Assembly: GCA_003141455.1 (NCBI GenBank)
Contig: PLMA01000046.1
Location: forward strand, 16,761-55,634
DNA length: 38,874 nt
Direction: 5' to 3'
Origin: Chloroflexota bacterium
GTDB taxonomy: Bacteria; Chloroflexota; Limnocylindria; Limnocylindrales; CSP1-4
Positions 1-9,148 of this stretch are shown here, piece after piece. Both the position numbers and the translations under genes were made by a program. Each line of letters opens with the position of its first letter. Position 1 is the first letter of the stretch. Below the pieces are notes generated by a model, which ran no database searches, was not told where the DNA came from, and saw nothing but the letters and a program-made list of their open reading frames with translations.

Positions 1-2
1 TC

Positions 3-2309
3 GAGCATCCGGACTGGTTCGTGCAGCTGCCCCAGCCGCCCTACTCGCACTACACATTCATGGGTCCAAACCTGAGCGAAGACGAGCGGGTCACCATCCA
101 GATCGAGGACGGCTACTGGGACTCGACCGGGGCCGCCGTGGTCTTCAAGCGCACCGACAACAAGACCGGCGAGGTTCGCTACATCTACCACGGCAACGAC
201 GGGACCAGCATGCCCTGGAACGACACCGCGCAGCTGGACTTCCTCAACGCGGACCTCCGCGAAGCCGTCATCCAGACGATCCTCCAGGTGGCCCGCCAGT
301 TCCCGATCATCCGCTGCGATGCGGCGATGGCTCTCGCCCGCCGCCACATCCAGCGCCTGTGGTTCCCGGAAGCCGGGCAAACCGGCGCCATCCCTTCACG
401 GGAAGACTACCCAACGCCTCGGGAATACTTCGACGAGCACATGCCCAACGAGTTCTGGCGCGAAGTCGTTGATCGGGTGGCGGCCGAGGCTCCGGACACG
501 CTGCTCCTGGCCGAAGCGTTCTGGCTCATGGAGAGCTACTTCGTCCGAACTCTCGGCATGCACCGCGTCTACAACAGCGCCTTCATGCACATGCTCAGCG
601 ACGAGGACAACGCCAGCTATCGGCAGGTCATCAAGGACACGATCGAGCTCGACCCCGAGGTCCTGAAGCGCTTCGTCAACTTCATGACCAACCCGGACGA
701 GCAGACCGCCATCGACCAGTTCGGCAAGGGCGACAAGTACTTCGGCGTCTGCACCCTGCTGGCCACGATGCCGGGCCTGCCGATGATGGGGCACGGCCAG
801 GTGGAGGGCTTCGCCGAGAAGTACGGCATGGAGTACCGCCGGGCTCACCGCCACGAGCAACCGGACGGCTGGCTGGTGGAGCGGCACGAGCGTGAGATAT
901 TCCCGCTCCTGCACCGCCGCTACCTCTTCGCCGAAGTGACCGACTTCCTCTTCTTCGACGTCTTCGATTCGGGCGGCTGGGTCAACGAGGACATCTTTGC
1001 CTACTCCAACCGCCACGGCGACGAGCGCGCCCTGGTCGTCTACAACAACCGCGCCACCGAAGCCAAGGGTTGGATCAGGATGTCGGCGGCCTCCTCCGTG
1101 CCCGACGGATCGGGTGGCCGGCAGCTCCTCAGGCGGTCGCTGGGCGAGGGGTTGGGGCTGCATCCCGAGGGCGAGTGGTTCACGCTCATGCGTGAGCAGC
1201 GCTCCGGGCTGGAATTCGTCCGTCGCAGCGCCGACCTGTGCCGCGACGGGCTCTTCGTGGAGCTGCACGCCTACGGCTGTCACGTCTTCCTCGACATCCG
1301 CGAAGTGCAGGACGAGCCATCCGGGCAGTTGCGCCGGCTGGCCGAGCGCCTCGGCGGCGCGGGCGTGCCGAGCATCAGCGTGGCTCTGCGGGAGACGCAG
1401 CTGGCCCCTCTGCACGAGGCCGTCCGCGGCCTGGCGGCGAACGGATCGCTTCGGCGACTCACCGAGATAGGGGCGATGCGAGCGGCCGCTGCATGTCCGA
1501 GCGGCGCGGTTGGGGTGGATCTGGGACTGCGCGGCCCGAGTTCTGAGGGCCGAGAGGCGGCTGGCGTCTCGCGGCCGGCCCACGGGCAACCCGAGCCTCG
1601 CGAACTACAGGCCGTGCTCGACGATGCCCAGGCCATCCTGGCGAAGTCGCTCAATGTCCTCGTGGAGACGACCGGATCGGGCGGCGACGTGGAGCGCGCG
1701 GCGGCCGCCTTCCGCGCCGGCCTCGAAGCCGCTCTGCGTCTGCCGGAGCTGGGCCAGGAGCGCTTGTGCGCCGGCCTGATGGACGAGTGGGCCTGGGTGG
1801 CGATCGTCGGCCGGCTCATCTCCGAGGCGATCGCCTCGGTTGCCGGGCCGGAATCGGTGCTGGGCAGCTCGCTCGATGAGCTGAAGCTCGGGCCGGCGAT
1901 CGCCGGCGTCTTCTCCGACCTCGGGCTGGACGAGGGCGCCGCGTGGGACCTGGTGGCGCTGATGCGAGTCTTCCGGCGCCTCCCGCTGCCGAGCTCGGTG
2001 TCGGAGCTGCCTGCTGCCGACCGAGCGCCGACGCTGATTCGAACCCTCGCTACGGATGACGCCGTTCGGGCCTACCTCCGCGTCAACATCTGGGAAGGTG
2101 TCAGCTGGTTCCACCGCGAATCCTTCGGGCGGGCGCTGTGGTGGATGTTCGCGCTCGACGCCCTCCAGGCCGCCGCCACGCCTGGGCTCTCCAAGACGCG
2201 CCTGGCGGCGCGACTCACCCAATCGAAACGCGTCACCGCCGTCGTGGCCCGTGCCGGTGAAGCCGCCGAGTACCAGCTCGACAGGCTGGAGGACGCGGCG
2301 AAGGCCTAG
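3..2309 (+). CDS. GH13-like alpha-amylase family protein, 5' truncated
   Basis: The frame is open through the left edge (EHPDWFVQLPQ precedes the first possible start), so the true start lies outside the window. The visible part looks like the second half of a GH13 TIM barrel. IIRCDAAMA (Asp codon 318-320) fits the nucleophile strand, LLLAEAFW (Glu codon 510-512) the acid/base strand, and FMTNPDE (Asp codon 693-695) the third acidic residue, with Pro where most amylases have His. It would cleave or rearrange alpha-glucans; the exact activity cannot be read. About 400 further residues of helical, unrecognised sequence follow the barrel, so the full protein is much longer than a typical amylase. 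Its stop shares the palindrome CTAG with the stop of the convergent DUF885 gene. Family assignment rests on motifs only. Confidence 0.75.
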   Translation, partial: EHPDWFVQLPQPPYSHYTFMGPNLSEDERVTIQIEDGYWDSTGAAVVFKRTDNKTGEVRYIYHGNDGTSMPWNDTAQLDFLNADLREAVIQTILQVARQFPIIRCDAAMALARRHIQRLWFPEAGQTGAIPSREDYPTPREYFDEHMPNEFWREVVDRVAAEAPDTLLLAEAFWLMESYFVRTLGMHRVYNSAFMHMLSDEDNASYRQVIKDTIELDPEVLKRFVNFMTNPDEQTAIDQFGKGDKYFGVCTLLATMPGLPMMGHGQVEGFAEKYGMEYRRAHRHEQPDGWLVERHEREIFPLLHRRYLFAEVTDFLFFDVFDSGGWVNEDIFAYSNRHGDERALVVYNNRATEAKGWIRMSAASSVPDGSGGRQLLRRSLGEGLGLHPEGEWFTLMREQRSGLEFVRRSADLCRDGLFVELHAYGCHVFLDIREVQDEPSGQLRRLAERLGGAGVPSISVALRETQLAPLHEAVRGLAANGSLRRLTEIGAMRAAAACPSGAVGVDLGLRGPSSEGREAAGVSRPAHGQPEPRELQAVLDDAQAILAKSLNVLVETTGSGGDVERAAAAFRAGLEAALRLPELGQERLCAGLMDEWAWVAIVGRLISEAIASVAGPESVLGSSLDELKLGPAIAGVFSDLGLDEGAAWDLVALMRVFRRLPLPSSVSELPAADRAPTLIRTLATDDAVRAYLRVNIWEGVSWFHRESFGRALWWMFALDALQAAATPGLSKTRLAARLTQSKRVTAVVARAGEAAEYQLDRLEDAAKA

Positions 2310-4090
2310 TTCACCAGGAGGATTCGCCGCAGCAGCAGAATCGGGGGCGAGCCGTGGGCGATGACCGATTCGAGATGCTCCTTGTACACGAACCCCGGCG
2401 TCTCGCCGAAGCCGCCAACGACGCGCGGGTCCGGAACGGCGGCCGCCGCGCGCGGATCGCCGCTCGCTACTGCCGCTCGCCGGCGTCGCTCACGCTCCAG
2501 GTTCCACATCTCCATTGAGCCCACGAAGTACGTGGACAGCTGCGTCGAAGTGAGGCGGGCACGGTCCCATTTCTTGCTGGCCTCCGATTCCTCCTGGAAG
2601 CCGCCCCGAACCATCAGGTCCATCGCCTCCGTCTCGGTCATGGAGCCGCCGTGGATCCCAATGTCGATCATGGCGTTGGTGATTGCCCGCAGGTAGAACT
2701 TCCAGTGGATGAGTCGCAGGGCCGCGTCGCCGGCGTGGAAGCCCACGTCCATCATCACCTGGGTCACGTAGACGGCCCAGCCCTCGACGAAGACCCCGCT
2801 GGCGAAGACCGCCCGCACGATCGACGGGCAGCGGTTGGAGTAGACCAGCTGGAGGTAGTGGCCGGGCGATCCCTCGTGGATCGTCGTCAGATCGATCTGG
2901 CGGTCGTTCTCCTCGGACAGGTACGACTCCACCTGGGCCGCCGTCCAATCATCCGGCGGTGGGGTCATGAAGTAGAACGTCTTCTGCCCCCTGTCCAGCG
3001 GGCCCGGAGCGTCCAGCATGGCGCCGGCGAACTCACGCAGGAACGGTGGCGTCCAATCGACCTCCAGAGGCTCGTCCGGGACGGTGATGAGGTCATTCGC
3101 CCGGCAGAAGTCGACGATGCCCCGGTAGCTCTCGCGGCAGTACTCGACGAGATCGCCGGCCGCGTGGTGGGCCCGGCCGATCGCCGCGGTGACGGCGCCG
3201 ACGGTTCGCTGATCTGCCGCCTCCTGGCTGCCGTCGCCGGCGGCCGTGGGGAGTGGCTCTCCGGGAACCCACTCGCTCCAGATCCCGCGGGCAATCCGGA
3301 TCATCTCTCCGCGGACCGCCGCGTACTCCGCTCGAGCCTGGGCAAGGATCTGGTCGGCCGTCAGGCCGGACCGGAAGGTGTGGCGTAGCTTGCGCGCGAA
3401 CAGCTCGGCTCCAAGGCGCCCCTCGCCCGAGGAACGCGGCAGCAGGTCCTCGCGCAGGAACGCTTCGAACTCCCCGATCGCGCCGCGAGCGGTCGCCGCG
3501 GCCGCTCGAAGACGCGGCGTAACCGAGGCCACGCCGGGCCGGTCCGCGGCCGCCTCGGCCTGGGCAACCGCGTCGTCGGTAAGGGCCGCGATCCCAGGCA
3601 GCTGCTTGATGGCGATTTCCGTATGTAGCCTCGATGCCGGCCGGCCCGGCAGGCTGCCCAGCTCGGCTCGCGCGGACGCGAGAACCGCCGGCACGCCCTC
3701 CAGGCGCGCCGCGACGGACGCCAGCCTGGTCTCGAGCGGCGCGAAGTCCCGGGCCAGCAGCGGGAAGATGCCGCCTCCCAGCAGATACACATAGCCCAGC
3801 GCGTCCCACGCCCCTTCGCGCAGGTCCGTCTCGTCGAATAGCAGCTCGGCCAGCTCGGAGAGGAGCAGGTCGCGGTCGATCCGCTCGTCCGCCGACAGGG
3901 TGCCGTCCGGCATCGCCCGCAGTTCGGTGTCCCAGCGGCCGGCAAAGGCGAGTCGGGCCGCGCGTCCGGTCGCGCTCAGATCGGGCCACTCGCCGTCTAC
4001 TTCGTGCATCCCCGTGGCTGTGGCCGAAACGGGGTAGAGGCGGAAGAACTCGTCCAGAAATGCGTCGACGCGCCCGGTGAACTGCGACAT
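2306..4090 (-). CDS. DUF885 family protein (putative metallopeptidase-like)
   Basis: This 594-residue protein matches the DUF885 family in length and in the signature HEGSPGHYLQ near residue 405. The related HExxxGH-type motif would place His/Glu ligands as in zinc metallopeptidases. ATG at 4090 is chosen because AAGGAG lies just upstream on the minus strand and MSQFTGRVDAFLDEFF is a typical DUF885 beginning; an upstream extension in the same frame has no supporting site. The cellular role of DUF885 proteins is not settled, and no signal peptide is visible, so a cytosolic location is likely. It is convergent with the amylase-like gene and divergent from the holin-like gene, so it is probably a single-gene transcript. 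Confidence 0.85.
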   Translation of the reverse strand: MSQFTGRVDAFLDEFFRLYPVSATATGMHEVDGEWPDLSATGRAARLAFAGRWDTELRAMPDGTLSADERIDRDLLLSELAELLFDETDLREGAWDALGYVYLLGGGIFPLLARDFAPLETRLASVAARLEGVPAVLASARAELGSLPGRPASRLHTEIAIKQLPGIAALTDDAVAQAEAAADRPGVASVTPRLRAAAATARGAIGEFEAFLREDLLPRSSGEGRLGAELFARKLRHTFRSGLTADQILAQARAEYAAVRGEMIRIARGIWSEWVPGEPLPTAAGDGSQEAADQRTVGAVTAAIGRAHHAAGDLVEYCRESYRGIVDFCRANDLITVPDEPLEVDWTPPFLREFAGAMLDAPGPLDRGQKTFYFMTPPPDDWTAAQVESYLSEENDRQIDLTTIHEGSPGHYLQLVYSNRCPSIVRAVFASGVFVEGWAVYVTQVMMDVGFHAGDAALRLIHWKFYLRAITNAMIDIGIHGGSMTETEAMDLMVRGGFQEESEASKKWDRARLTSTQLSTYFVGSMEMWNLERERRRRAAVASGDPRAAAAVPDPRVVGGFGETPGFVYKEHLESVIAHGSPPILLLRRILLVN

Positions 4091-4256
4091 CGGTCTCCTT
4101 CTTGGCGTTTGGCCGACGTGGTGTTTGGCCGAGTCTAGCGCCAACGGGCACGCAGACCGTGGGCCAGAGCCCACGCACGGCACCACCGGGCGCGTTAGCA
4201 TCCTTCCATACGAAGCCGTCGTTTCACGCGGCGCTCAGTCCTCGGAGGAACAGCTC

Positions 4257-4697
4257 ATGCTCGACCTGCTGATCAAGGTCGCCGTGAACGCCGTGGCGCT
4301 CGTGGCTGCGGCGACGTTCGTTCCCGGAGTTCGCCTGGATCCTCGCGACAAGCTCGAAGACTGGGCGATGATCATCGTGATTGCCCTGGTGTTCGCCCTG
4401 GTCAACACGTATCTGAAGCCGATCCTCAAGACCCTGGCCATGCCGGTCGGTCTGCTGACGATGGGCTTGATCGCCTTCGTCATCAACGCCGTGATGCTTC
4501 TGGGCACGGCCTGGCTGGTCAACCTGAGCCAGGTCAAGGACCTGGTGAACACCGGGTTCACGTTCCAGGTCGGCGGCTATCCGCCCACTTGGGGCTACGA
4601 GGCCATCGGCGCTGCCGTGGTCGCTTCGCTCGTGATCAGCATCGTGGCCACCGTCCTGGACCTGGTGCTGATGCCGCGCAGGGTCGTCGGGCTGTAG
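4257..4697 (+). CDS. Phage holin family (four-TMS) membrane protein
   Basis: This is a 146-residue, strongly hydrophobic protein with four predicted membrane segments (about residues 2-20, 38-58, 65-90 and 120-142) and the family-typical LVNTYLKPILK after segment two. It belongs to the mycobacterial-type four-TMS holin superfamily (PF04020), a family widespread on chromosomes with no proven lytic role. The start at 4257 is set by GGAGGA at 4244-4249. No phage genes surround it, so the name should not be read as evidence of a prophage. An upstream in-frame extension to 4077 runs into the promoter region of the divergent DUF885 gene and is rejected. Confidence 0.85.
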   Translation: MLDLLIKVAVNAVALVAAATFVPGVRLDPRDKLEDWAMIIVIALVFALVNTYLKPILKTLAMPVGLLTMGLIAFVINAVMLLGTAWLVNLSQVKDLVNTGFTFQVGGYPPTWGYEAIGAAVVASLVISIVATVLDLVLMPRRVVGL

Positions 4698-4752
4698 CTC
4701 GGGCCAGGGTCTAGCGGGGCGGCCGCGGGACTATCGCACGCCGTCCGGGCGC

Positions 4753-4816
4753 GTACCGTCCCGGCCGCATACCGTCCCGGCCGCATACCGTCCCGGCCGC
4801 ATACCGTCCCGGCCGC
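4753..4816. repeat. 16-bp tandem repeat, four copies
   Basis: Four head-to-tail copies of ATACCGTCCCGGCCGC; the first copy begins with G instead of A. The array lies between the holin-family gene and the methyltransferase/reductase gene, ending 33 bp before the putative -10 of the latter. Each unit contains the 6-bp palindrome CGGCCG. It could be a slippage product or a set of binding sites. Confidence 0.95.
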
Positions 4817-4849
4817 GCTCGAAGTCCGTCAACGGATCCGCGGACCGGC

Positions 4850-4862
4850 TAGGCTTTCCCGC
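4850..4862 (+). promoter_or_regulatory. Putative -10 of a leaderless transcript
   Basis: TAGGCT at 4850-4855 ends 7 nt before the ATG at 4863, and no Shine-Dalgarno sequence is present. This spacing would place the transcription start at or next to the start codon. The same arrangement recurs at seven other genes in the window. Confidence 0.45.
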
Positions 4863-6962
4863 ATGCCGGTCCTGCAGAGTCCGTCGCTCGCCAGCCTTTT
4901 CGCCGCGTCCCATGTCGTGGGCGCCGCGACAACCGGCGTCCCGGGGGCACTGACGGAGCGCGAGCGGTTCAGGATTCGGCTGCGGCGCCGGCCGCTTCTG
5001 CTCGACGGCGCCATGGGTACGCTCCTGTACAGCCGCGGCGTCCCACAAAGAGCGTGCCTCGACGAGCTGGTCCTGACCAGGCCGGACGTCATTTCGACCA
5101 TCCACCTCGAATACCTCGAAGCGGGCGCCGACGCGATCGAGACCAACACCTTCGGCGCGAACCGCTTCCGCATGGCCGAGTACGGCCTCGAGAAGGAGGC
5201 CGGGCTCCTGAACCGCCGCGCCGCTCAGCTCGCTCGAGAAGCGAGGGAGACATCCGGCCGCGAGGCACTGATCGCCGGATCGGTCGGGCCTCTCGGGCCG
5301 ACCGGTCGAATGCCGACTCGGCCACACCCGGGTCTTGCGAGGGCCGCCTTCCGGGAGCAGATCGAAGGGCTGCTGGAGGGCGGGGTCGACCTCTTCGTCT
5401 TCGAGACATTCGAGCGTCTCGACATGCTGCTGGCGGCGATCGAGGAAGCGCGCCGCGCGTGCGATTTGCCGGTGGTTGCCCAGATGACCTTCGGCGAGGA
5501 TCTCGTGACCGGTGACGGAACGACCCCGGAGGCAGCCGCGGCGGTGCTGGCCGACGCGGGCGTCGATGCCGTCGGGGTGAACTGCGGAGCCGGCCCGCTC
5601 GTCTGCCTGGAAGCGCTCGCCCGGACCGGGCCGCCGACCCCGACGGTGGCTCGCTCCATCGTCCCGAACGCAGGGCTGCCGCGGCGCGTGGAGGGCCAGT
5701 TCGTCTACTCGGCGGCGCCGGAGTACTTCGGCGAGACGGTCCCGCAGATGCTGGCGGCGGGAGCTCGCATTGTCGGCGGGTGCTGCGGCACGACCCCCCA
5801 ATACACCAGGGCCATGCGAGCGGCCATCGACGCACTGAGCTCCGAAGAGCCCGGACCTCCGGCCGTCCTGGCCACGCATCCCGGCGACGAGGCATCGTCC
5901 GGCCGGCCCGACCCCGCCGTCGACCTCGCCGTCGACCTCGCCGCAGATCCCGCCGCCGCCGCGGCCCCGCGGACGCCCACCGTCGAGTCCACGGGCAGTG
6001 GCGACGCCACTCCACCGTCGGGCCTGGCGCGGAAGCTCGGCGAGGACGCGTTCGTCATTTCGGTGGAGATCGACCCGCCCCGATCCATCCGGATCGACCG
6101 GACCGTCGAGGCAGCCCGCCTCCTCCAGGAGGCCGGGGTCGATCTCGTCAACGTGAGCGACTCCGCGACCGGCCGCGTTCGGATGAGCTCGACGGCCGTG
6201 GCGTTCGGGATCCAGCAAGCTCTGAAGCTGGAGTGCCTGGTCCACCTGACAACCCGTGACCGCAACCTGATGGCCCTGGAGGCGGAGCTGCTCGGCGCTC
6301 ACGCCCTGGGGCTGCGTAACATCCTGGCCCTGACCGGCGATCCGCCACGGGTCGCGGACCGGCCCGCCACCACGGCCGTGTGGGACGTGGACGCGATCGG
6401 GCTGATCGAGATCATTCGCCGGCTCAATCGGGGCGAGGACGCCGCGGGCGGCTCGATCGGGCAGCTGGCCGGCTTCACCATCGCTTGCGCGCTGGACCCG
6501 ACGGCCGCGGACCAGGACAAGGAGTGGGCCAGGCTGGAACGCAAACTGGCGGCCGGCGCGAACCTGATCATGACCCAGCCGCTCTACTCGCTCGCCCAGG
6601 TGGAGGGGATGCTCGTCCGCGCCCGCCGGACCTTCGGGCATGACGGCTTTCCCGTCCCCGTCCTGCTGGGCGTGCTGCCGCTACACAGCTCCCGCCACGC
6701 CGAGTTCCTGCACAACGAGGTGCCCGGCATCACGATCCCCGACGAGCAGCGGGCGGCAATGCGCATGGCCGGCGAGCGTGGAGCCGAAGTCGGCCTCGAG
6801 ATGTCGATGAACCTGCTCGAGCAGTGCGAGGGTCAGGTCAAGGGAACGTACGTCATGCCGAGCTTCGGCCGGTATGAGCTGGCGGCCGAACTGGTCCGCC
6901 GCGTGCGCGCCCGCCAGGCAGCCAGGAAGACGGGCCAGGGCTCAACAGGAGGCTGGGGATGA
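4863..6962 (+). CDS. Bifunctional homocysteine S-methyltransferase / methylenetetrahydrofolate reductase
   Basis: This 699-residue two-domain protein has the YitJ-type architecture. The N-terminal homocysteine S-methyltransferase domain starts at LLDGAMGT (about residue 44) and keeps the three zinc-binding cysteines, C241 in NCGAGP and C307/C308 in GGCCGTTP. The C-terminal methylenetetrahydrofolate reductase TIM barrel covers about residues 395-690, with the flavoprotein signature around ALTGDPP. The two are joined by a low-complexity Ala/Asp/Pro linker (about 326-388). The reductase makes 5-methyl-THF and the first domain could move a methyl group to homocysteine, for methionine synthesis or one-carbon balance. 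No cobalamin domain is present. The stop overlaps the next gene by ATGA, so the two are co-translated. Confidence 0.9.
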   Translation: MPVLQSPSLASLFAASHVVGAATTGVPGALTERERFRIRLRRRPLLLDGAMGTLLYSRGVPQRACLDELVLTRPDVISTIHLEYLEAGADAIETNTFGANRFRMAEYGLEKEAGLLNRRAAQLAREARETSGREALIAGSVGPLGPTGRMPTRPHPGLARAAFREQIEGLLEGGVDLFVFETFERLDMLLAAIEEARRACDLPVVAQMTFGEDLVTGDGTTPEAAAAVLADAGVDAVGVNCGAGPLVCLEALARTGPPTPTVARSIVPNAGLPRRVEGQFVYSAAPEYFGETVPQMLAAGARIVGGCCGTTPQYTRAMRAAIDALSSEEPGPPAVLATHPGDEASSGRPDPAVDLAVDLAADPAAAAAPRTPTVESTGSGDATPPSGLARKLGEDAFVISVEIDPPRSIRIDRTVEAARLLQEAGVDLVNVSDSATGRVRMSSTAVAFGIQQALKLECLVHLTTRDRNLMALEAELLGAHALGLRNILALTGDPPRVADRPATTAVWDVDAIGLIEIIRRLNRGEDAAGGSIGQLAGFTIACALDPTAADQDKEWARLERKLAAGANLIMTQPLYSLAQVEGMLVRARRTFGHDGFPVPVLLGVLPLHSSRHAEFLHNEVPGITIPDEQRAAMRMAGERGAEVGLEMSMNLLEQCEGQVKGTYVMPSFGRYELAAELVRRVRARQAARKTGQGSTGGWG

Positions 6963-8629
6963 GGCCTGACCGGAGACTCGCGACCATCGGTTTCGCGGCG
7001 GCGGCCGTCGGCGCGTGGCTGGCTATCGGCTCGGTCGCGGCCGCCGCGCCATCTGCGGGTCCACCCTATCCGGATGCCGTGACCGGCCAGCGCGTGTACG
7101 ACTACGCCGGCATCTTCTCGCCGGCTGCGATCTCGCAGACGGATCAGACGATCCAGGGGATCGAGCAGCGGACCGGCGCCCAGGTCGCCGTCTACACCCA
7201 GGTCAAGCCGGAGATCGACTCGCCCGACAAGGCCGACCAGGACGCCCTGGCCCTGATGAACCAGTGGGGCGTGGGCCGAAAGGGCTTCGATGACGGGCTG
7301 GTCATCCTCTTCGATATGCAGGACAAGCGCCAGCACGGGCAGGTGAGCCTCTATGCGGGCAGCGGCTTCAAGGCGGCCTTCCTGGCCGACTCGGACCGCC
7401 AGGCTATCTTCGACAACGACATGAAGCCGCTGCTCAAGGCCGGCGACTTCGACGGCGCGCTGAAGGCGGCCATGGACGGCATCGACGCCGTCGCGACCCC
7501 GGAGCATGCCGACCAGCTAAATCGGGCTCGAATCTTCAATGCGATCGTGGGCCTGGGAGCCCTCGCCCTGGCGATCTTCCTCGTCGCGTTCGTGCTCTTC
7601 CGCTGGAACACTCACGGCCGCGACCCGATCTACGTGGACGACAACTCCGTCCTCATGCCCGCCCCGCCGGACGGCCTGACGCCGGCAATGGCAACCCTTC
7701 TCATGGACGACCGGACGTCCAGCAGAACTGTCTCGGCGGCCATGGTTGACCTGGCGGCCCGCGGCCTGATCCAGTTCCGCCAGGAGGAGGCTTTCCTGTC
7801 CAAGACGACGACTGTCGGGGTGACGGGCAAGACGGCCTCGATCGGCACTCCTGAGGCGGACATCTACTCGGCCATCTGCACATGGGTGGGGCCGGACGGA
7901 TTCGTCGAGACATCATCCATGCCTCAGCTCGCGTCCGCGACAAGCTGCTTGAAGAGCGACCTGGAGACACTCGCCGTCCGGAAAGGCTGGCTGACCGGCA
8001 GGCCGTCGCGGGTAGTCGGCCTCTGGATCGTGGTCGCGGTCGCAGAGGGAATCGCAGCCATCCCGCTGATCGTCTGGACGCTGACCATCGAGGCGAGCGG
8101 CGGGCTGTTGGGCGGAGTCGCCCTGATCGTCGCGGCGGTCATAACAGGCGTCACGGCCTGGTTCATGCCGTGTCGGACGCAGCTCGGGGCAATGCTTCGA
8201 GCCATGCTGGCGGCCTACCGGCGGACTCTCCAGTACGCGATGGCCCAGGCGCAGACGATGGACCAGGTCGTGGAGAGCAAGGCCCTGCCGTGGGTCTCCA
8301 CGCCCGATGAGGCCATGGCCTGGGGCGTCGCGTTTGGGCTGAACGAGGAGATCGACGCGGTCCTGCGACGCAGTGTCGAGACGTCCGCGGCCACGGGTCG
8401 CGCCGCCGGCTGGTACCCGATGTGGTGGATCCCCGTGGGCGGGCACTCGTTGGCCGGCGGAGTCGGAGGGGCATCCGGCGGTGGGGCCTTCTCGCCGAGC
8501 GCTATCCCGGACGTCGGATCGATGATGTCCGCCATCGGCTCGATCGGCGCCTCCACGTCGCACTCGAGCGGCGGGGGCTTCGGCGGTGGCGGAGGCGGAG
8601 GGGGCGGCGGCGCCGGCGGCGGATTCTGA
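6959..8629 (+). CDS. TPM domain / DUF2207-type membrane protein
   Basis: This 556-residue envelope protein has an N-terminal signal or anchor segment (about 8-30), a TPM domain (about 45-175, with YDYAGIFSP and later YAGSGF), a membrane helix (about 185-207), a DUF2207-like cytosolic portion with LMDDRTSSRTVSAAMVDLA, two further helices (about 350-400) and a Gly/Ser-rich C-terminus ending in a run of glycines. TPM domains occur in photosystem repair proteins and in bacterial envelope proteins of unclear function; the role here is unknown. It starts inside the stop of the upstream methyltransferase/reductase gene (ATGA) with AGGAGG nearby, so its expression is coupled, although no functional link between the two is obvious. 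Confidence 0.85.
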   Translation: MRPDRRLATIGFAAAAVGAWLAIGSVAAAAPSAGPPYPDAVTGQRVYDYAGIFSPAAISQTDQTIQGIEQRTGAQVAVYTQVKPEIDSPDKADQDALALMNQWGVGRKGFDDGLVILFDMQDKRQHGQVSLYAGSGFKAAFLADSDRQAIFDNDMKPLLKAGDFDGALKAAMDGIDAVATPEHADQLNRARIFNAIVGLGALALAIFLVAFVLFRWNTHGRDPIYVDDNSVLMPAPPDGLTPAMATLLMDDRTSSRTVSAAMVDLAARGLIQFRQEEAFLSKTTTVGVTGKTASIGTPEADIYSAICTWVGPDGFVETSSMPQLASATSCLKSDLETLAVRKGWLTGRPSRVVGLWIVVAVAEGIAAIPLIVWTLTIEASGGLLGGVALIVAAVITGVTAWFMPCRTQLGAMLRAMLAAYRRTLQYAMAQAQTMDQVVESKALPWVSTPDEAMAWGVAFGLNEEIDAVLRRSVETSAATGRAAGWYPMWWIPVGGHSLAGGVGGASGGGAFSPSAIPDVGSMMSAIGSIGASTSHSSGGGFGGGGGGGGGGAGGGF

Positions 8630-8714
8630 GTTCACTCCGGGCGCCGGCGAGATCGGCCGGCGCGAAGACGAGCGTGCTGGCTCCGGATGCCGACGTTCGA
8701 CCGGCCTGGTCCGC

Positions 8715-8726
8715 TACACTCGCGCC
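8715..8726 (+). promoter_or_regulatory. Putative -10 of a leaderless transcript
   Basis: TACACT at 8715-8720 lies 6 nt before ATG 8727, and no Shine-Dalgarno is visible. It matches the -10 consensus at four of six positions including the key A2 and T6. No convincing -35 was found. Confidence 0.5.
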
Positions 8727-9056
8727 ATGGGCGCAGTCGACACGATGGAACAGTTCTTTGACCTGCTGAATGCCGGCGACCGCGAGGCTGCCGTCGCGCT
8801 GATGGACGAGAAGGCGGAGTTGCGGGTCCACGTAGGCGGCAACGCCCGCACCCTGCGCGGCCTGCGCGAGGTAGGCGGCTGGTTCCTGCGCGCCGAACCG
8901 GGCTTCCGGATGATCCCGGGCGACGTGCGCGACATGGGCAACACCTACCAGGCCACTCTGCTCGTGATCCGTCCCGGTGCGCCGACGCAGGAACTGGACG
9001 CCAGCTTCCGCGTGGAAACGGGCAAGATCACGGCCATCAACCTCACGCCGCGCTGA
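8727..9056 (+). CDS. NTF2-like / SnoaL-like small protein
   Basis: This 109-residue protein begins with TMEQFFDLLNAGDREAAVALMDEKAEL, the usual opening of the SnoaL-like/NTF2-like fold, and continues with a GLREVGGWF helix and alternating strands, the right length for one cone-shaped domain. Members include small enzymes, ligand-binding proteins and polyketide cyclases; nothing here fixes a substrate. ATG 8727 is preferred because the conserved domain begins immediately after it and a -10-like element lies 6 nt upstream. An upstream in-frame extension reads through the Gly-rich end of the previous gene. It appears monocistronic, with a hairpin downstream. Confidence 0.7.
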   Translation: MGAVDTMEQFFDLLNAGDREAAVALMDEKAELRVHVGGNARTLRGLREVGGWFLRAEPGFRMIPGDVRDMGNTYQATLLVIRPGAPTQELDASFRVETGKITAINLTPR

Positions 9057-9113
9057 TCGCGGGCGCCCGCGGCGCTATCGGGCGGGGAACTGGCCTGAGC
9101 ATTCCTGAGATCG

Positions 9114-9130
9114 GCTCGCCTTCGGCGAGC
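9114..9130. terminator. Short perfect hairpin between convergent genes
   Basis: GCTCGCC-TTC-GGCGAGC forms a perfect 7-bp stem with a 3-nt loop between the stops of two convergent genes (9056 plus strand, 9149 minus strand). Its symmetry would serve both strands, but there is no U-tract on either side, so a terminator role is inferred from position only. Confidence 0.4.
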
Positions 9131-9148
9131 GCGTTCAGGGCCCGGCGT

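Noticed and set aside
4257-4697. Evidence of a prophage from the holin-family name
   Set aside because: No phage structural, lysis or integrase genes nearby; this family is common in chromosomes.
4731-6641. Long open frame on the minus strand opposite the methyltransferase/reductase gene
   Set aside because: It is a high-GC shadow: Arg/Gly/Pro-rich with no recognisable motif, while the plus-strand frame has complete family signatures.
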